Of a DNA stretch of 64,000 bases, positions 49,364 through 62,107 are shown piece by piece. The stretch is from Citrus sinensis (lineage: Eukaryota; Streptophyta; Magnoliopsida; Sapindales; Rutaceae). Made by a program: the position numbers and the translations under genes. Every line of letters begins with the position of its first letter. Position 1 is the stretch's first letter. Below the pieces are notes generated by a model that had not been told where the DNA came from, did no database searches, and saw only the letters and a list, made by a program, of their open reading frames with translations. The DNA is taken from the NCBI RefSeq assembly GCF_022201045.2, contig NC_068558.1:2976001-3040000 (forward strand). Reading direction: 5' to 3'.

Positions 49364-50151
49364 GGATATGTATAGCAGCAACAAGAACGAAAGATTTTTA
49401 TTCATTATTTATTTTGAGTGTGAGTCTATTTATTGACACAATACATATCTCTCCATATCTATAAATATATAGGAATAAGCAGATAATTTATCACCTTGGT
49501 GTTTCTCTTTCATGGCTGGTTTGTGAGGTAATTACTTTTTTTTTTCTCTCTCTCTTTCTATAGCTTTCTTGTTATTCTTTTTATCAATTTCTTCTTCTTT
49601 TAGTTGAACCCAGTAATCTTTTTATTCTGTTGGAAGATTTGTTTGTGCTATTGGATTAGCTTGGGAGGTCAGCTGCATGTATTTTTTAATTCATTTGTTA
49701 TGATATTGAGTTATTGTTTGTGAGTTTCTGGTTTGATTTGTTTGATTATTATGCCATTTGTTTGTTGATGAGTTAACAACATCTGGGTTTGTTTCATTTT
49801 TGAAGATCTAATTGTGAAATGATGATTCATGTTTGCTTCTTTCATAAGTTGTCAATCATTAAAAAGTTTCATTAGCATTTCAGTTATCAAGTTAAAATTG
49901 AACTTTTGATGGTGTAACTGCATTATTATGTTTTTTTCTTCTTTTTTTTGGGTTGACTTTTCTAACATGTTGAAATTATGTTAAATCTTTGTAGTCGGTA
50001 GTAATTGGATGTTAATTGCAAATTAAATACACTTGCTTCTTTTGTTTGGATTGGATGTTGCAGTAGTTTGATGGATTTTATATTGTAATTTGAATGTTCA
50101 TTGCAGGTAAGTTATTGGTTTTAGAGTTTTCGTTGATTTGGCTGTGCAAGG

Positions 50152-52549
50152 ATGCCCGGAATTATTATGGATGACATCTATGAAGAAGGGGTAGTTAGTG
50201 AATTGAATGGAAACTCTACACCTGTTAAAGAAAATTCAGTTTCAAACAAATCCCCCAAAAGTACTCCTTGTCCGCAAAGCCCTCGTGATCAGCCTGATGG
50301 TGAAGGGGTCGACACATCAATCGAGCAGCTTTATGAGAATGTGTGTGATATGCAGAGTTCTGATCAGTCACCTTCTAGGCATAGCTTTGGATCTGATGGT
50401 GAAGAGTCTAGAATTGATTCGGAGTTGCGCCATCTTGTGGGAGGAGAAATGAGGGAGGTTGAGATAATGGAAGAAGAAGAGGTGGAAAAACCGGAGGATG
50501 ATTCTCATAGTATTTCTTCTTCAAAGAAAGGTAGTTCATCTGGTAGTAAGAAGTCAGGGAAATTGGAAAAGAGCCAATCTGCTGGTACTAAATCCATTTC
50601 TTCAGGTCACTCAAAGAAAGTTTCTCACTCAGGGATGGACTCTGAAGTATCATCAAAAACAAATTCTAAGGGGAAGAGTCTTCCAGAGAAACCCCCAATC
50701 GACAAGGGTGTTAAAAAATCAAATGCAGGAGCTACACCCATGAAAAAACGGAAAGGGAAATTACATAAAGGTCAGGATGTGTCTGAAGCAGGTTTAGACA
50801 AGCCAGGTCTTGGACCACTTTTGCTTAAACAAGCTAGGGAGTTGATTTCTTCAGGTGATAATCCACAGAAAGCTCTTGAATTAGCTCTTCGAGCTGCAAA
50901 ATCATTTGAAATTTGTGCAAATGGGAAGCCCAGTTTAGAACTGGTTATGTGCTTGCATGTTATAGCAGCAATTTACTGCAGCTTAGGCCAGTATAATGAG
51001 GCAATTCCAGTTCTTGAACAATCAATTGAGATTCCTGTGATTGAGGAAGGCCAAGAGCATGCCCTTGCCAAATTTGCTGGCCACATGCAGTTGGGTGATA
51101 CTTATGCAATGCTGGGCCAGCTGGAGAATTCATTAATGTGCTACACGACAGGTTTGGAGGTCCAGAAACAAGTCCTGGGGGAAACAGACCCAAGAGTTGG
51201 TGAGACATGTAGGTATTTGGCCGAAGCTCATGTTCAAGCCCTACAATTTAGCGAGGCCCAGAAGTTTTGTCAGATGGCTCTTGACATTCATAAGGATAAC
51301 GGTTCTCCTGCTTCTCTCGAAGAGGCAGCAGATAGGAGGCTCATGGGTCTTATATGTGAAACAAAGGGAGATCATGAAGCTGCTCTTGAGCATCTTGTTT
51401 TAGCTAGCATGACCATGATAGCAAATGACCAGGATGCAGAGGTGGCTTCAGTTGATTGCAGCATTGGAGATACATATTTGTCATTGTCTCGGTATGACGA
51501 AGCTGGTTTTGCCTATCAGAAAGCACTCACTGCCTTTAAGACCAACAAAGGAGAGAACCATCCAGCTGTTGCTTCAGTCTTTGTCCGTTTGGCTGATATG
51601 TACAACAGGACAGGGAAACTGAGGGAGTCAAAATCATACTGTGAGAATGCCCTTCGAATTTATGAAAAGCCTGTACCTGGTGTTCCTCCAGAAGAGATTG
51701 CAAGTGGTCTCACTGATGTTTCTTCTATCTATGAATCAATGAATGAGCTTGAGCAGGCAATCAAGTTGCTACAGAAAGCATTAAAGATATACAATGATGC
51801 CCCTGGTCAGCAAAGCACAGTTGCTGGAATTGAAGCCCAGATGGGAGTCATGTACTACATGCTGGGGAACTATTCTGACTCTTACGACTCCTTAAAAAAT
51901 GCAATTTCAAAACTCCGAGCAATTGGCGAGAGAAAATCTGCCTTCTTTGGTGTTGCTCTTAACCAAATGGGGCTTGCTTGTGTGCAGCGTTATTCTATAA
52001 ATGAGGCTGTAGAATTATTTGAAGAAGCCAGGTCCATTTTGGAACAAGAGTGTGGACCATATCATCCTGACACTCTCGGGGTATACAGCAATCTTGCTGG
52101 CACATATGATGCAATTGGCAGGTACTTTTCTCCATCATTCTTGTATTCCTTCCATTGGCATAAAATTTTCAGTATGTTACTGTCAATTTGTTTCAATATT
52201 TATCCTTTATGTGTAGTGATCTCTTTATTTATAAATAATTTTTTTTAGGTTACCATGTTCACTTGGCCATGTTAGGTTGATTACAATTTCAAGCAATACA
52301 CTCTTCTGACTCTTTTCATGCTATGAATAACACAGGCTGGATGATGCAATTGAAATCTTGGAATTTGTTGTTGGGATCAGGGAGGAAAAACTTGGGACAG
52401 CTAACCCTGATGTGGATGATGAGAAGAGGAGGTTGGCTGAGTTGTTGAAAGAAGCAGGGAGAGTTCGGAGCAGAAAAGCTCAATCATTGGAGACACTTCT
52501 TGATGCTAACTCTCGTGTAAACAACGATGGCATTGAGGTAAGACAATGA
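50152..52549 (+). CDS. Kinesin light chain-related (KLCR/CMU-type) TPR protein
   Basis: Two coding exons, 50152-52121 and 52336-52549, joined in phase (AG + G) to 727 residues. The first ~225 residues are acidic, then Ser/Lys-rich and disordered, ending in a basic patch (MKKRKGKLHKG). From about residue 226 to 690 the chain is a run of tetratricopeptide repeats with the kinesin-light-chain layout: ALELALRAAKSFE, CSLGQYNEAIPVLEQSI, AMLGQLENSLMCYTTGLE, SLSRYDEAGFAYQKAL, MYNRTGKLRESKSYCENAL, ELEQAIKLLQKALKIY, and CGPYHPDTLGVYSNLAGTYDAIGRLDDAIEIL across the splice site. Plant KLCR/CMU proteins stabilise cortical microtubules and link IQD scaffolds to them; they do not partner classical kinesin-1. 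The frame past 52121 in exon 1 is intron read-through. Intact. Confidence 0.93.
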
Positions 52550-54117
52550 TGTTTTAGAATGAATATCCTGTATTATATAAGAAAGTGAAATGAAAATGAG
52601 TAAAAAATAGGTGGTTGGTGTTTTGGTTAGACTTCAGGAGTGGGGGGTGAACTAAATAACTACTAGCTGGGGTTTTGATTGTATTATTGATTTATACTTG
52701 CATCGGTTGAAGGTTGTTCAACCTTGTATTACGCCTTTATATTATTTGTTGTCTACAGAATCATTGGTATATAACAATTCAAGGAACTATATATTTAACT
52801 TAAGACCGTTGTAACATTCTTTTGAAAATATTTTATGAAATGTAATTAATGTTTTATCTGCCCAAGTCCGTAGACTCTCAAATAATCTTAATATGCTTTA
52901 GAACTTTTAATGAATCACTAATTGCTGCTGGGATATAAGTTGAAAAGATTATTAGTATGAATTGACTAGTCCTCTTCTGTTAGATGGTGACTGAAAGGGG
53001 GAAAAACAAAAGTTAAAAAAGAAAAAAGACAAAGGCAATCTGGCGTTAGTTCTTCTGGACCCTTTATTATTGGATGTGCTGGATGGGGTGTAATGGGGGT
53101 TGATTTGTGATCAAGAGCCGTAATTACATTAAATTTCCGTGGTCCCTGTTGGATAGCATTAAATTGGTTGATGCTATTAGATGATCGTAGCCAACTGTAC
53201 TAGTATGTCTATCGAAATGTTGAAAGAAGAAATCAATCGTACTGCAAAATCGCCATCAAACTACGCCAAAAGCCAAGCTTTTCCAAAAGATAATGATGCT
53301 GAAGGGGATGTCGTCTAATTCATTTTTTTTTAAAATAGTATTCTGTTCAGGACAAACATTGAAGTTTAATTGGTTCAGAGGTATCCTCAGATGCTTGACA
53401 ATCAGAAGCCATGAAAGCAAGTCAGCTTGCATAATATAAACCGGTGTTTAACTTCTCTCCTCTGGTTTCACTTCTGCTGCAGCTCTGCTATGGTAAATAG
53501 CTGCACAAGGTAGCGGCCTTCACGTTCTGCTCAGTTTTCCCAGACAAATTGAACGCATGCAGGAGCCCAAAGCTTTTGGATTTTGCCATGGTTACCGTCC
53601 TCTCAGCCAGGGTTGTCTTAATGAACTTACCACCTAGAATATCAAAATTCCCTCCAACAAGAAATCATCCGAACATGTGCATATTGATTTATCTAGGAAT
53701 TTATTTCTTCACGGCTGGCGGCCTTTTTACCTTTTTCTTTCCTTTTGTTACGATGTCGCAGTGTAGATATTATAACTGATGATTCGGAGTGCTTATTGGT
53801 GCTGCAGAGTTATAAAATGAATAGGATGTATTGTAAATTACATATTTACATGTAAACCAACACAAAAGATTGTAGAGCTAAGATTTTGAATTTCTGGCTG
53901 GACATCCTTTTAGGTCCTCTGGATGAAAAATGAACAATTTAGGTGCAGGTCTCATATCCAGCCTCTTAAGTGGTTACTGTAGGAGAGCTACAAAAATCAA
54001 AACTGAATTCTGTCGGTGATGAAAAGCAATAAGTTTCTGGGCCTCTACCTTTTGAATGACTGTCGTATGGCACCTACCTTTTGAATCAAAATGGCATGGA
54101 AGTAAGGTTATATTTTC
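52550..54117. other. 3' regions of the convergent KLCR and PPR genes
   Basis: The two genes point toward each other. The interval should hold both 3' untranslated regions; no supported gene is seen, although GC rises slightly at 53440-53600. Confidence 0.4.
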
Positions 54118-56643
54118 TCATTGCAATGTTACTTCCGGCAATAGTAAGTGATTGTCTATATTCTCCTCAGGGATGACCACCGATTGTAATTGAGGAATAT
54201 ACCCTTCTCTTTTCATCTCCAGAGTTAAATTTTCTATTGCAGAATATATCTCATCTGACTGATGGTGTGAGTGATCACCAGCAATAAATATGTGAATATT
54301 GTTATTAACTTCAATCCAACTGCATCCAGGCTGCTTCTTAACTCCCACGTGCTTAATTTCTGATCTAACTCTAACATAGTCGTTCATGTTCCCAAAATCT
54401 TCAAATAAATTTGCAAGGAGGACACGATAACCAGTGCTTGTGGGAGCAAGTTTAAATATGTGATCAGCCACAAGCTCTGCCAGCTCTTTGTTACCATGAG
54501 TTCTGCATGATCCAAGCAATGAACCCCATATACGATCATCTGGTATACATGGCATGGCCTTGATCAAATCATATGCTTCATTTAGATGGCCAGCTCGGCC
54601 CAAAAGATCAACCATGCAAGTGTAATGTTCAACTTGAGGTTCAAGATTATAGTTTTCAACCATATTCTTGAAATATTTCCATCCCATATCTACCCTCCCA
54701 GCATGGCTGCATGCAGAAAGAAGGGCTGTGAAAGTTGCATGATCAGGCTTCTTGCCTGCTTCTTTCATCTTTTCAAATAAAACAAACATTTCATCTGTAT
54801 GACCATGCATTCCTAATCCCAGTATGATTGAATTCCATGATACTTCATCTCTTTCTGTCGTTTTCTTGAAAATAGTCAAAGAGCTATTTATGTCTCCACA
54901 TTTTGCATAGGTAGCTATCAGAGAATTATGCACAAGAACATTGGCCTCAAGCCCTTGCCGTAACAAATGACAATGAACCTCCTTACACAGGTTCATGACT
55001 GACAAGAGAGCGCAAACAGAGAGAATAGTTGCAGCTGTTACACTATTGGGTCTAACTTGTTCAGATTGCATATCACGAAACGCCTTTAAAGCTTTGTCCG
55101 CACACCCATTTTGAGAATATCCAGATAGCAGGGCATTCCATAAAATTAAATCTCGGAAAGGTAAGCCTGAAAAAACTTTTTGGGCAGACTCTATGTCTCT
55201 GCATTTTCCATACATATCAACTAAGGCACCACCAACATATATATCTGAATCGAATGCCAATTTTACTACCAAAGCATGGATTTCCATCCCTTTAGACTTG
55301 AAAGCCAAGTACGAACATGCACGCAGCACAGACAAAAGTATGAGAGAATCTGGATAGCCATGCTCCAACATAAAATTGTGCAATAATTCTAGTGCCATAG
55401 TAGGACAACCGTACTGATTACAATTGGAGATTACTGAACTCCACATGACTGAGCTGTGATTTTGACTCTGACTGAATATTTTCAAACCAGCTCCGGGATC
55501 ACCACATTTAAAGTACACTTCTATCAGTGCAGTTTCTATCCTTACATCATTTTGCAATCCATGGCCGAAAACCAATCCATGGATTTGCTCTCCAACCTCT
55601 AAATCCAACGACCGAGAGCATAAAACTAAAACAGCCAACACTGTCAAAGAATCTGGTCTTATCCCCAAATTCAACATCTCAACAAACAATTCCAATGCCA
55701 AAGAAAAGTACTGATTGGAAACATAGCCCGTAACCATAACATTCCATATCACAGCATTTTCTCTGACTGACTCCTTGTCAAGAATATTCTTAAATACACG
55801 TTGACTGCTCCTAATATCTGCACATTTCATGTACATGTCAATTAATCCGCTAACCAAAAACTCATCAACATCCAAACCACTTTTTAAGAGGAACCCATGA
55901 ATCTCTCTCCCATAAATTAAACCATTAATTGATCCGCATGATGAAAGGGCGGACAGACAGCTAACCCTATTTGGGTACACACCATGATCATCAATCATTC
56001 TTCTAAAGATCATTAACGAACCGAAGTAGTCCCCTAATTGGCAAAACCCTGACATCATTGTATTCCAAGAAACCAAATCTCTCCCAAACATTTTCTCAAA
56101 CAACTTAATTGCATCTCCAACACCTCCACACTTCCAATACATACCCAAGATTGAATTTTGAACATAAACATCATAAAAAAATCCCAACTTTAATACGTGC
56201 CCATGAATCTGCCTAGCCTTCTCTGCATCACAAAGCCCACCAAATGCCTTAATCAAACAAGGAAAGAATCTAAACTCATCAAAAGGAAAACCATATTCAA
56301 GCATGTTAACATAAACCCCAATAGCATCTTCAAACAAACCAGAATCCGCAAATTCCTTGATCATGTACCCAACAGATGAAACGTCCAAAACACGCTTATC
56401 GCTCAAAAACCCATTTTCATCTACCAATTTCCGAGAGGGGTTTTGCACAAAATGTAAAGAGGTAAAAGAATTGTTCTGAAAAGTGGAAGAAACAACTGAA
56501 GGCTTTCTTGTGCCATGAACATCGAAGTAACTTGAAGACGATTGAGTTACCTTAACCGATGGCATAAACAAATTGAGTTGATCCATGCAGCAGTGACCGT
56601 ACGTCTGAAGTGAATGAGAGTGGAGTAATCCAACCGTTTTCAT
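54118..56643 (-). CDS. Pentatricopeptide repeat protein, PLS class with E/E+ domain
   Basis: One uninterrupted exon, 841 residues. I start at the ATG at 56643; the open frame extends 12 codons further upstream but begins there with TTG. The N terminus (~60 residues, Ser-rich, few acids) is a likely organelle presequence. About 17-18 P, L and S repeats follow, e.g. DVYVQNSILGMYWKCG, DEFLVSGLIDMYMKCA and NVLVHNSLIATYAKCG. The C terminus has the E motif (WGSLLGSCRTHGNKELAE to KKQPGCSWIEV) and an E+ stretch (HIFIAGDHSHHQSDEIY), then ends without a DYW deaminase. Such proteins bind a target RNA in mitochondria or plastids and direct C-to-U editing with a partner that supplies the deaminase. The target cannot be read by eye. 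Confidence 0.93.
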   Translation of the reverse strand: MKTVGLLHSHSLQTYGHCCMDQLNLFMPSVKVTQSSSSYFDVHGTRKPSVVSSTFQNNSFTSLHFVQNPSRKLVDENGFLSDKRVLDVSSVGYMIKEFADSGLFEDAIGVYVNMLEYGFPFDEFRFFPCLIKAFGGLCDAEKARQIHGHVLKLGFFYDVYVQNSILGMYWKCGGVGDAIKLFEKMFGRDLVSWNTMMSGFCQLGDYFGSLMIFRRMIDDHGVYPNRVSCLSALSSCGSINGLIYGREIHGFLLKSGLDVDEFLVSGLIDMYMKCADIRSSQRVFKNILDKESVRENAVIWNVMVTGYVSNQYFSLALELFVEMLNLGIRPDSLTVLAVLVLCSRSLDLEVGEQIHGLVFGHGLQNDVRIETALIEVYFKCGDPGAGLKIFSQSQNHSSVMWSSVISNCNQYGCPTMALELLHNFMLEHGYPDSLILLSVLRACSYLAFKSKGMEIHALVVKLAFDSDIYVGGALVDMYGKCRDIESAQKVFSGLPFRDLILWNALLSGYSQNGCADKALKAFRDMQSEQVRPNSVTAATILSVCALLSVMNLCKEVHCHLLRQGLEANVLVHNSLIATYAKCGDINSSLTIFKKTTERDEVSWNSIILGLGMHGHTDEMFVLFEKMKEAGKKPDHATFTALLSACSHAGRVDMGWKYFKNMVENYNLEPQVEHYTCMVDLLGRAGHLNEAYDLIKAMPCIPDDRIWGSLLGSCRTHGNKELAELVADHIFKLAPTSTGYRVLLANLFEDFGNMNDYVRVRSEIKHVGVKKQPGCSWIEVNNNIHIFIAGDHSHHQSDEIYSAIENLTLEMKREGYIPQLQSVVIPEENIDNHLLLPEVTLQ

Positions 56644-57049
56644 ATTTTTTTTTTCTTCCTTACAACTCTTCGCTTTCAACTTCCTTTCTGATGCAGTTGG
56701 AACTTACATTTCTTAAAATGCCGTTGAGGAACTAGTTTACAGGCGAAAATGGTACGTTTTATGGAAGATGTAGGTTAGGAAATGGGCAGGATGCCTCCCC
56801 TCTCCCGGGATTTTCCTGTCGTGGTAAATGGCTAATAACGTCAAAACCCCTAACGTTTGATTGTTTTCATGTTATGGAATAAATTTCTTTTTTATGTCAT
56901 GTCGGCCTCTTTTTTATGTCATGTCATGTTTTTTTTAGTAAAATGGCATTGTGTCACCATCATATTAATTATAATCAAGTAAGAAATTCATATGATGAGA
57001 TCTATCATACAAATTACGTACATGTGTGGAAGATTGAGTTTGAAAGATA
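56644..57049. other. Intergenic between two divergent genes
   Basis: Promoter side of the PPR gene. No coding region seen. Confidence 0.4.
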
Positions 57050-57302
57050 AATAGTCTATTTGAGATTGATGTTAGATAGTTGTAATTTAAAAGATACAGT
57101 ACTAAAATATTTAGTAAACACTAGTTGTTGTAGTTTAAAAGTTATGTTGATATAATTTTTCACTTGTATTATGAAAAATTTATTATATATTTAATAATTT
57201 TATAAAAATTATTATTTAAATTTTATATTTACTACATATTACTAACTTTTATTTCATAGTTACAGTTTTTTTTTTTCACAACACCTCAATCTCAAATGCA
57301 CC
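57050..57302. mobile_element. MITE (family A, copy 3)
   Basis: The left end GTCTATTTGAGATTGATGTT and the right end, read inward, GGGTGCATTTGAGATTGAGG share ATTTGAGATTGA in inverted orientation. The interior resembles 9288-9510 (TTAGTAAACACTAGTTGTTG against TTACTAAATATTAATTGTTG). Confidence 0.55.
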
Positions 57303-57847
57303 CAAAGTTATTTTATTTAAAGCATGTGATTATTATGAATATGCAATATGCTAAACTTAACAACGTTTAATTAGTTCTTTTACATTATAAATAAAGTCTG
57401 ATAATCCATCACTTCTGCAAAATTAATCTCAAAATTAAAAGCATATCTCACTTTCAATAATATCAATCTCCTTTCTTTTCCTTTATTTATCTTCCAATTT
57501 AATTTTTACCTCCGAATGTTATTAATATTATAACATATCCTAATTTACTGTCAAAATCTATATATATATAAAGAAAATTAGAATTTTGAAACAGTAACGT
57601 TAAGATTTGGACGTATTCAAATCAAATGAAAAAGATACGTTACTAGTTGAATATTGTAAAATATTTGGGAACCCATTGTTATTGTAGTTCTATATATATA
57701 TATATATATTTATTAAAACTTGCAAAATAATATTCTTCCAATTCCACCGATGAGTGATATACCCTAACAAATACAAAACTTAATTGAGTACACTTGGTAA
57801 GCTCGTGCCGCAATTTTTATTTTTCCCTCCAAGTTCAGTTTGTCACC
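57303..57847. promoter_or_regulatory. Promoter side of the RRP40 gene
   Basis: AT-rich with a TA microsatellite at 57691-57709. No coding region is seen before the ATG at 57848. Confidence 0.35.
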
Positions 57848-60800
57848 ATGGAAGCTAAACCGTCAACAACGAACCTCGTCGATAAGATAGTGGTTTGTAT
57901 TTTCCTCTTGTATTTCGTTTGTTCTTTTTTATGCGCCAATTTTTTTTTTTAAAATTAATTGTTTTTAGATATTTGAACTATTTTAGGTTCCAGGAGATGT
58001 GGTGCTTGACCTGTCTAGCATGACAAACCAGACCATCAAGCTCGGTGGTGGCCTCCGTCAGGTCTCTTTCTAGTTATAATTTGATATTCTGGTCATAGTT
58101 TTTTCGTAAAACTCGGTTGAAATCATAACCCCCTGCAAAAGTATGATGAATGATTTAATTTTTTTTTTATGAATATTCAGTATATTAGATGTCATATATT
58201 GAAAGTGATAACACTGGTTTTTAAGGGAATTAGTTTTGAATTGTTAATGTAGCTGAACTCGGTATCCTCTCAACTTGTTTACTTGTTTTATGTTAATGTT
58301 TACAAAGAAATCATTTTTATATCGAGGAAACGAATGAAAGGAAAATGCTTGATTGAGATTCAATTTCATTTTGAATGATATTCAGGAATGTGATTCTGTT
58401 TCTGTCATTAAAGCTGGAAAACTGAGGTTCTCAAAGCCGAACAAATACTGGGTTGAAAGCTCTCATAAAAGGGTGTGTATGTTATTGTATAGTTGAGTTG
58501 ATCTCTCTTATTAGCAGTTTGCTGCTTGTATAATATACATATGCCACCCTTTGATTTATGATATACTAATTATCTTCTTTTTGCAGTATGTACCTTGTGT
58601 GGAGGATACCGTTCTTGGGATCGTTGTTGACTGTAAAGCTGATGTAAGCATTTCTGACGTACTTTATGAATTACTATGTTTGGGGTCATTCCTTCGTAGC
58701 CAGTTTGGAATTTTTCCCCCCCTGCTTTGTTGTGTATTAATTTTGGAGAAGGTACAGGGAAAATTGTAATAGCAATTTGTTAGCACAACATAATTTTCTC
58801 TTATATCTTGAAGGAGTGACTAGTTTATGCAAGGACATGGTAAAACCACAACTGCATACCCTTTTGTTCGAACGTAGTGTTATTAGTGTAGTTATTTGCA
58901 TCTTTAATAAGTTGTTGCAATCTAAAGGGGCAAAATTGCATAAATGAGAAAGAAAGACGAGATTTGAGTTCTTATAGGTGACATAGCCTTGGACCTGACA
59001 TTTTTTAGGAAAGGATACATGAGTCCAATCCCAACTTGTTTGTCACACCTATTAGCATTACATTAAAGATGCCTTATTTTCTTCTTTTTGTTTCTCACTG
59101 TTTACTTCCAGAAAGCATAAGAACGTTATACAAAATGGTAGCTCTGGTTTTTAGCTGGATTGTGCTTTGCATTTTGGTACTTGTAGTTGCTGTTTCTTTT
59201 ATGGTATTAAATTTGATTTCTTTGACCTATCTGTTAGCTGCCACAGTGAACTCAATTAATCTTTTGGGAAATTGTCTATCATATATGTTATTTTTTTTCA
59301 AAGATAGGAAGAAAGATCTGGAAATTTAAAAAGCTGCTCAGTCAGTCTCTGTCTAGATAGCTACTGATACAGATGCTCAACTGTGATATTTTCTGATGAA
59401 GATGAGAAATCATGATATCCTGGGTTTATATTCTTTTTCTTTTTCCTGATGTTCAACTTGAAATCACAAAAATGTAGGGAAGTTTACTGCTTTGTCAGTT
59501 GTTTAGACTATGGTCTAGTTTGAATTTCAGGTAGTAATGAAGATATTTGTTAGTGAAACAAGGGCTGATGAAATTATGCTGTGTAAGTTGTATTAGTTGG
59601 CTTCTTGCTTTTCAAATAGCAATCACAACACTAGACTCACTGCCTGTGGCAACATATTGCTAGTTTCACATTTAGTATCAATGTTTCCATCCCTTTTACC
59701 TTTCTGCAAAAACTTATAATATCCATGTGAATTGTTGTCAACTTAAAGGAATACCTTTTGCCTGGTTTACTAAATATTTTTACGTACAGAACTTCTTTGT
59801 GGACATTAGAGGACCTACAATAGCATTTTTACCTGTGCTTGCGTTTGAAGGAGGAACGAGGAGAAACATACCAAAATTTGAGGTCCGTAAAATTCTAATG
59901 TTATGTATACTCATTAATTGTGAAGAGGATGTGGTACATACTTGTGTCAATATTTTCAGCTGAGAATTGTCTGTTATTGCTTTGTTAACTTTTGCACTAA
60001 ATTGGGTACTGTTTCTAGTACTGTGCATCATCTCAATTCATTGTTTTGGACTTTGGATCATCTGTGCATGAAATTAAACAATATTCATATAATTACAATG
60101 GAAAATTAAGAATTTAAGAAACTATCTTTGATAGGGGGGAGTTAGTCATGCTAACATAAGATCTTACCTAGATATGCGTGGCAGTACTGATTTTGAATGC
60201 ATGGTTGACTCTATTATTGGTTAAGATGGCGTGATTGAAACATGTTGAAGCCCCCTTCCGATTTAATGTTTTCTATTTATTCTCCCCACTACACCCAAAC
60301 CCAACCCCCCTCGGGCTAATGTTTATCAAGGGAATTTCACATTTTAACCTCCTTGTTACAGATAGGTTCTCTGCTTTATGTTCGGGTGGTGAAGGCAAAC
60401 CCTGGCATGAATCCTGAGCTGTCATGCACTGATGGTTAGTGCTGGAAGTGCCTTGTATTTTTCATTTGGAGGATTAGGTTATCAATTTTGTGGAAATTTT
60501 TGTTTTGTCTGCCAACGGACTATGTCTTGACCGTTCTGTAGATTTGTCTTGTGATTTATAGCCAGCGGAAAAGCAGCAGAATTTGGCCTTCTTAAAGATG
60601 GCTACATGTTTGAAACTTCATCGGGTCTATCGAGAATGTAAAGATATTTCTCTTCCTTATTATTCTAACTAATTAGAGATACTTGATAATATTTCAACAC
60701 AAACTATACTTTGCGCCACTGTAACAATAAATATTAGCTTTTAGGTTTTTCATTATGCTAATCTGATTATGATGAGTCTGACTTTTCTTAGGCTGCTAAG

Positions 60801-61151
60801 CTCTCCAACATGTCCAGTTCTTGAGGAACTTGGGAAGCAACTCTCCTTTGAGATAGCTGTTGGTTTGAATGGCCGGGTTTGGGTATCTTCTTAAGACCCT
60901 TTATTAGCCTGACTACATACTTTGTTGAGATGTTATCTACTTGCAACACTTGGAACTTGGTAGCCATTCTATTTGAAGAAACAAATCCTAATAATGCTCT
61001 TTTGTTCTTCTGTTTTTCTTTTTTCATCTAGGTGAATGCTGAGTCTCCATCCACGGTGGTTCTTGTTAGTAATGCAATTATGAATTCAGAATCTTTAAGT
61101 GCGGTGCAGCAGAAAATCATGGTGGATAAACTGCTTCAGAGAATTAAGTGA
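57848..61151 (+). CDS. RRP40: Exosome complex cap subunit RRP40 (EXOSC3)
   Basis: Nine exons (57848-57892, 57987-58061, 58386-58472, 58587-58643, 59790-59882, 60362-60434, 60562-60637, 60792-60882, 61032-61151) join in phase to 238 residues, close to Arabidopsis RRP40 (~240). The N-terminal domain starts MEAKPSTTNLVDKIVVPGDVV. An S1 RNA-binding fold follows (YVPCVEDTVLGIVVD to FLPVLAFEGGTRRN), then a KH-like domain with the typical GxNG motif in VGLNGRVWV (~residues 194-199) and the SSPTCPVLEELG segment. RRP40 is one of three S1/KH caps that feed RNA to the exosome for processing and decay in nucleus and cytoplasm. The 1.1-kb fourth intron contains unsupported short frames. Intact. Confidence 0.94.
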
Positions 61152-62107
61152 TCAAATTCTTGGTCTGCATTTAATTCTCCACACTAATTTTCTGATCAGT
61201 CTTGAACATTTTCTGTTGGCCTTCATTTTATGAATGTCAACTAAAGTTTCAATAGTTTTATGCAGCTTGTGACTTAGAATGAAGACGTTTTGTGGGGTTC
61301 ATTGCATTGGAGGAAGAGGCGTACCCAAATGCATGACTACCAACTTATGCTTTTGTGAGAACAAAGTAAAAATCTCACTGAATCAATTTTGCCCTGTTGC
61401 CGTATAACCGCATGCGAGAGGAGTTATTAGAGACTTTGCTGAAAATGCTTAATGGTTTGAAATGGGTTTTTTTGTATCAGTTCTTTGATGTTGTGCATCA
61501 AATCTTTGAGCTTTGAGTTGTATCAACTGCTTTGTAAATCTAACATATTTGCTGGTTATTATCGGAGAAAAAAAAAAGCCTATTTGCTTTTCAACTTGGT
61601 AATTGATTGAACTTATTCGATCGATCACAATGCCAGTATCCCAAGAAGTTCCTGTTCTTTCTCTTTTTTATATTCTTAATTCTGATAGTACAAATCAAGT
61701 TAGCAGCATTTGGATTATTTGGGGTCGACCTTTGGTCGGTTCAGAGAGTCTAAGATGCGCTTGAATCCGGAGAGATGTGCACGAAGGCTATCGGAAATTC
61801 CATTCCTAGGTGAAAACAAAATTACACACACAAAAGAAAAAAGTTTACAAATCTTGTAGATAAAAGTTGAAAATGAAATAATTATGGTCAGACTAGGATT
61901 CTCTCGCGGTGGCTGGTGAGCCAAAAACAGGAGAGGCTTATGTTGAATCATTACCTAATCAAATAATATAGGGTTCGTGAACTGTCACCATCACTACTAT
62001 TAACCCACGTTTTAAACAACTACTATGAACAAGCTACAAATCTCCTGTTCTCTCCAGTCCCACACTTGAACAAACGGTCAAGAAACGACACACTATACAA
62101 CTGTTGC
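61152..62107. other. 3' region of RRP40 and intergenic DNA
   Basis: The first few hundred bases are likely 3' untranslated. A minus-strand frame at 61715-61951 ends GISDSLRAHLSGFKRILDS; I do not recognise it and do not support it as a gene. Confidence 0.35.

Noticed and set aside
52122-52248. Continuation of the KLCR first-exon frame to 52248
   Set aside because: Intron read-through; a GT donor at 52122 and an AG acceptor at 52335 restore the TPR sequence.
56644-56679. Twelve-codon upstream extension of the PPR frame
   Set aside because: It begins with TTG, not ATG; the first ATG is at 56643.
61715-61951. Minus-strand 78-residue frame ending in a Lys/Pro-rich stretch
   Set aside because: No similarity recognised, and most of it looks intron-like; kept only as a note in the intergenic entry.
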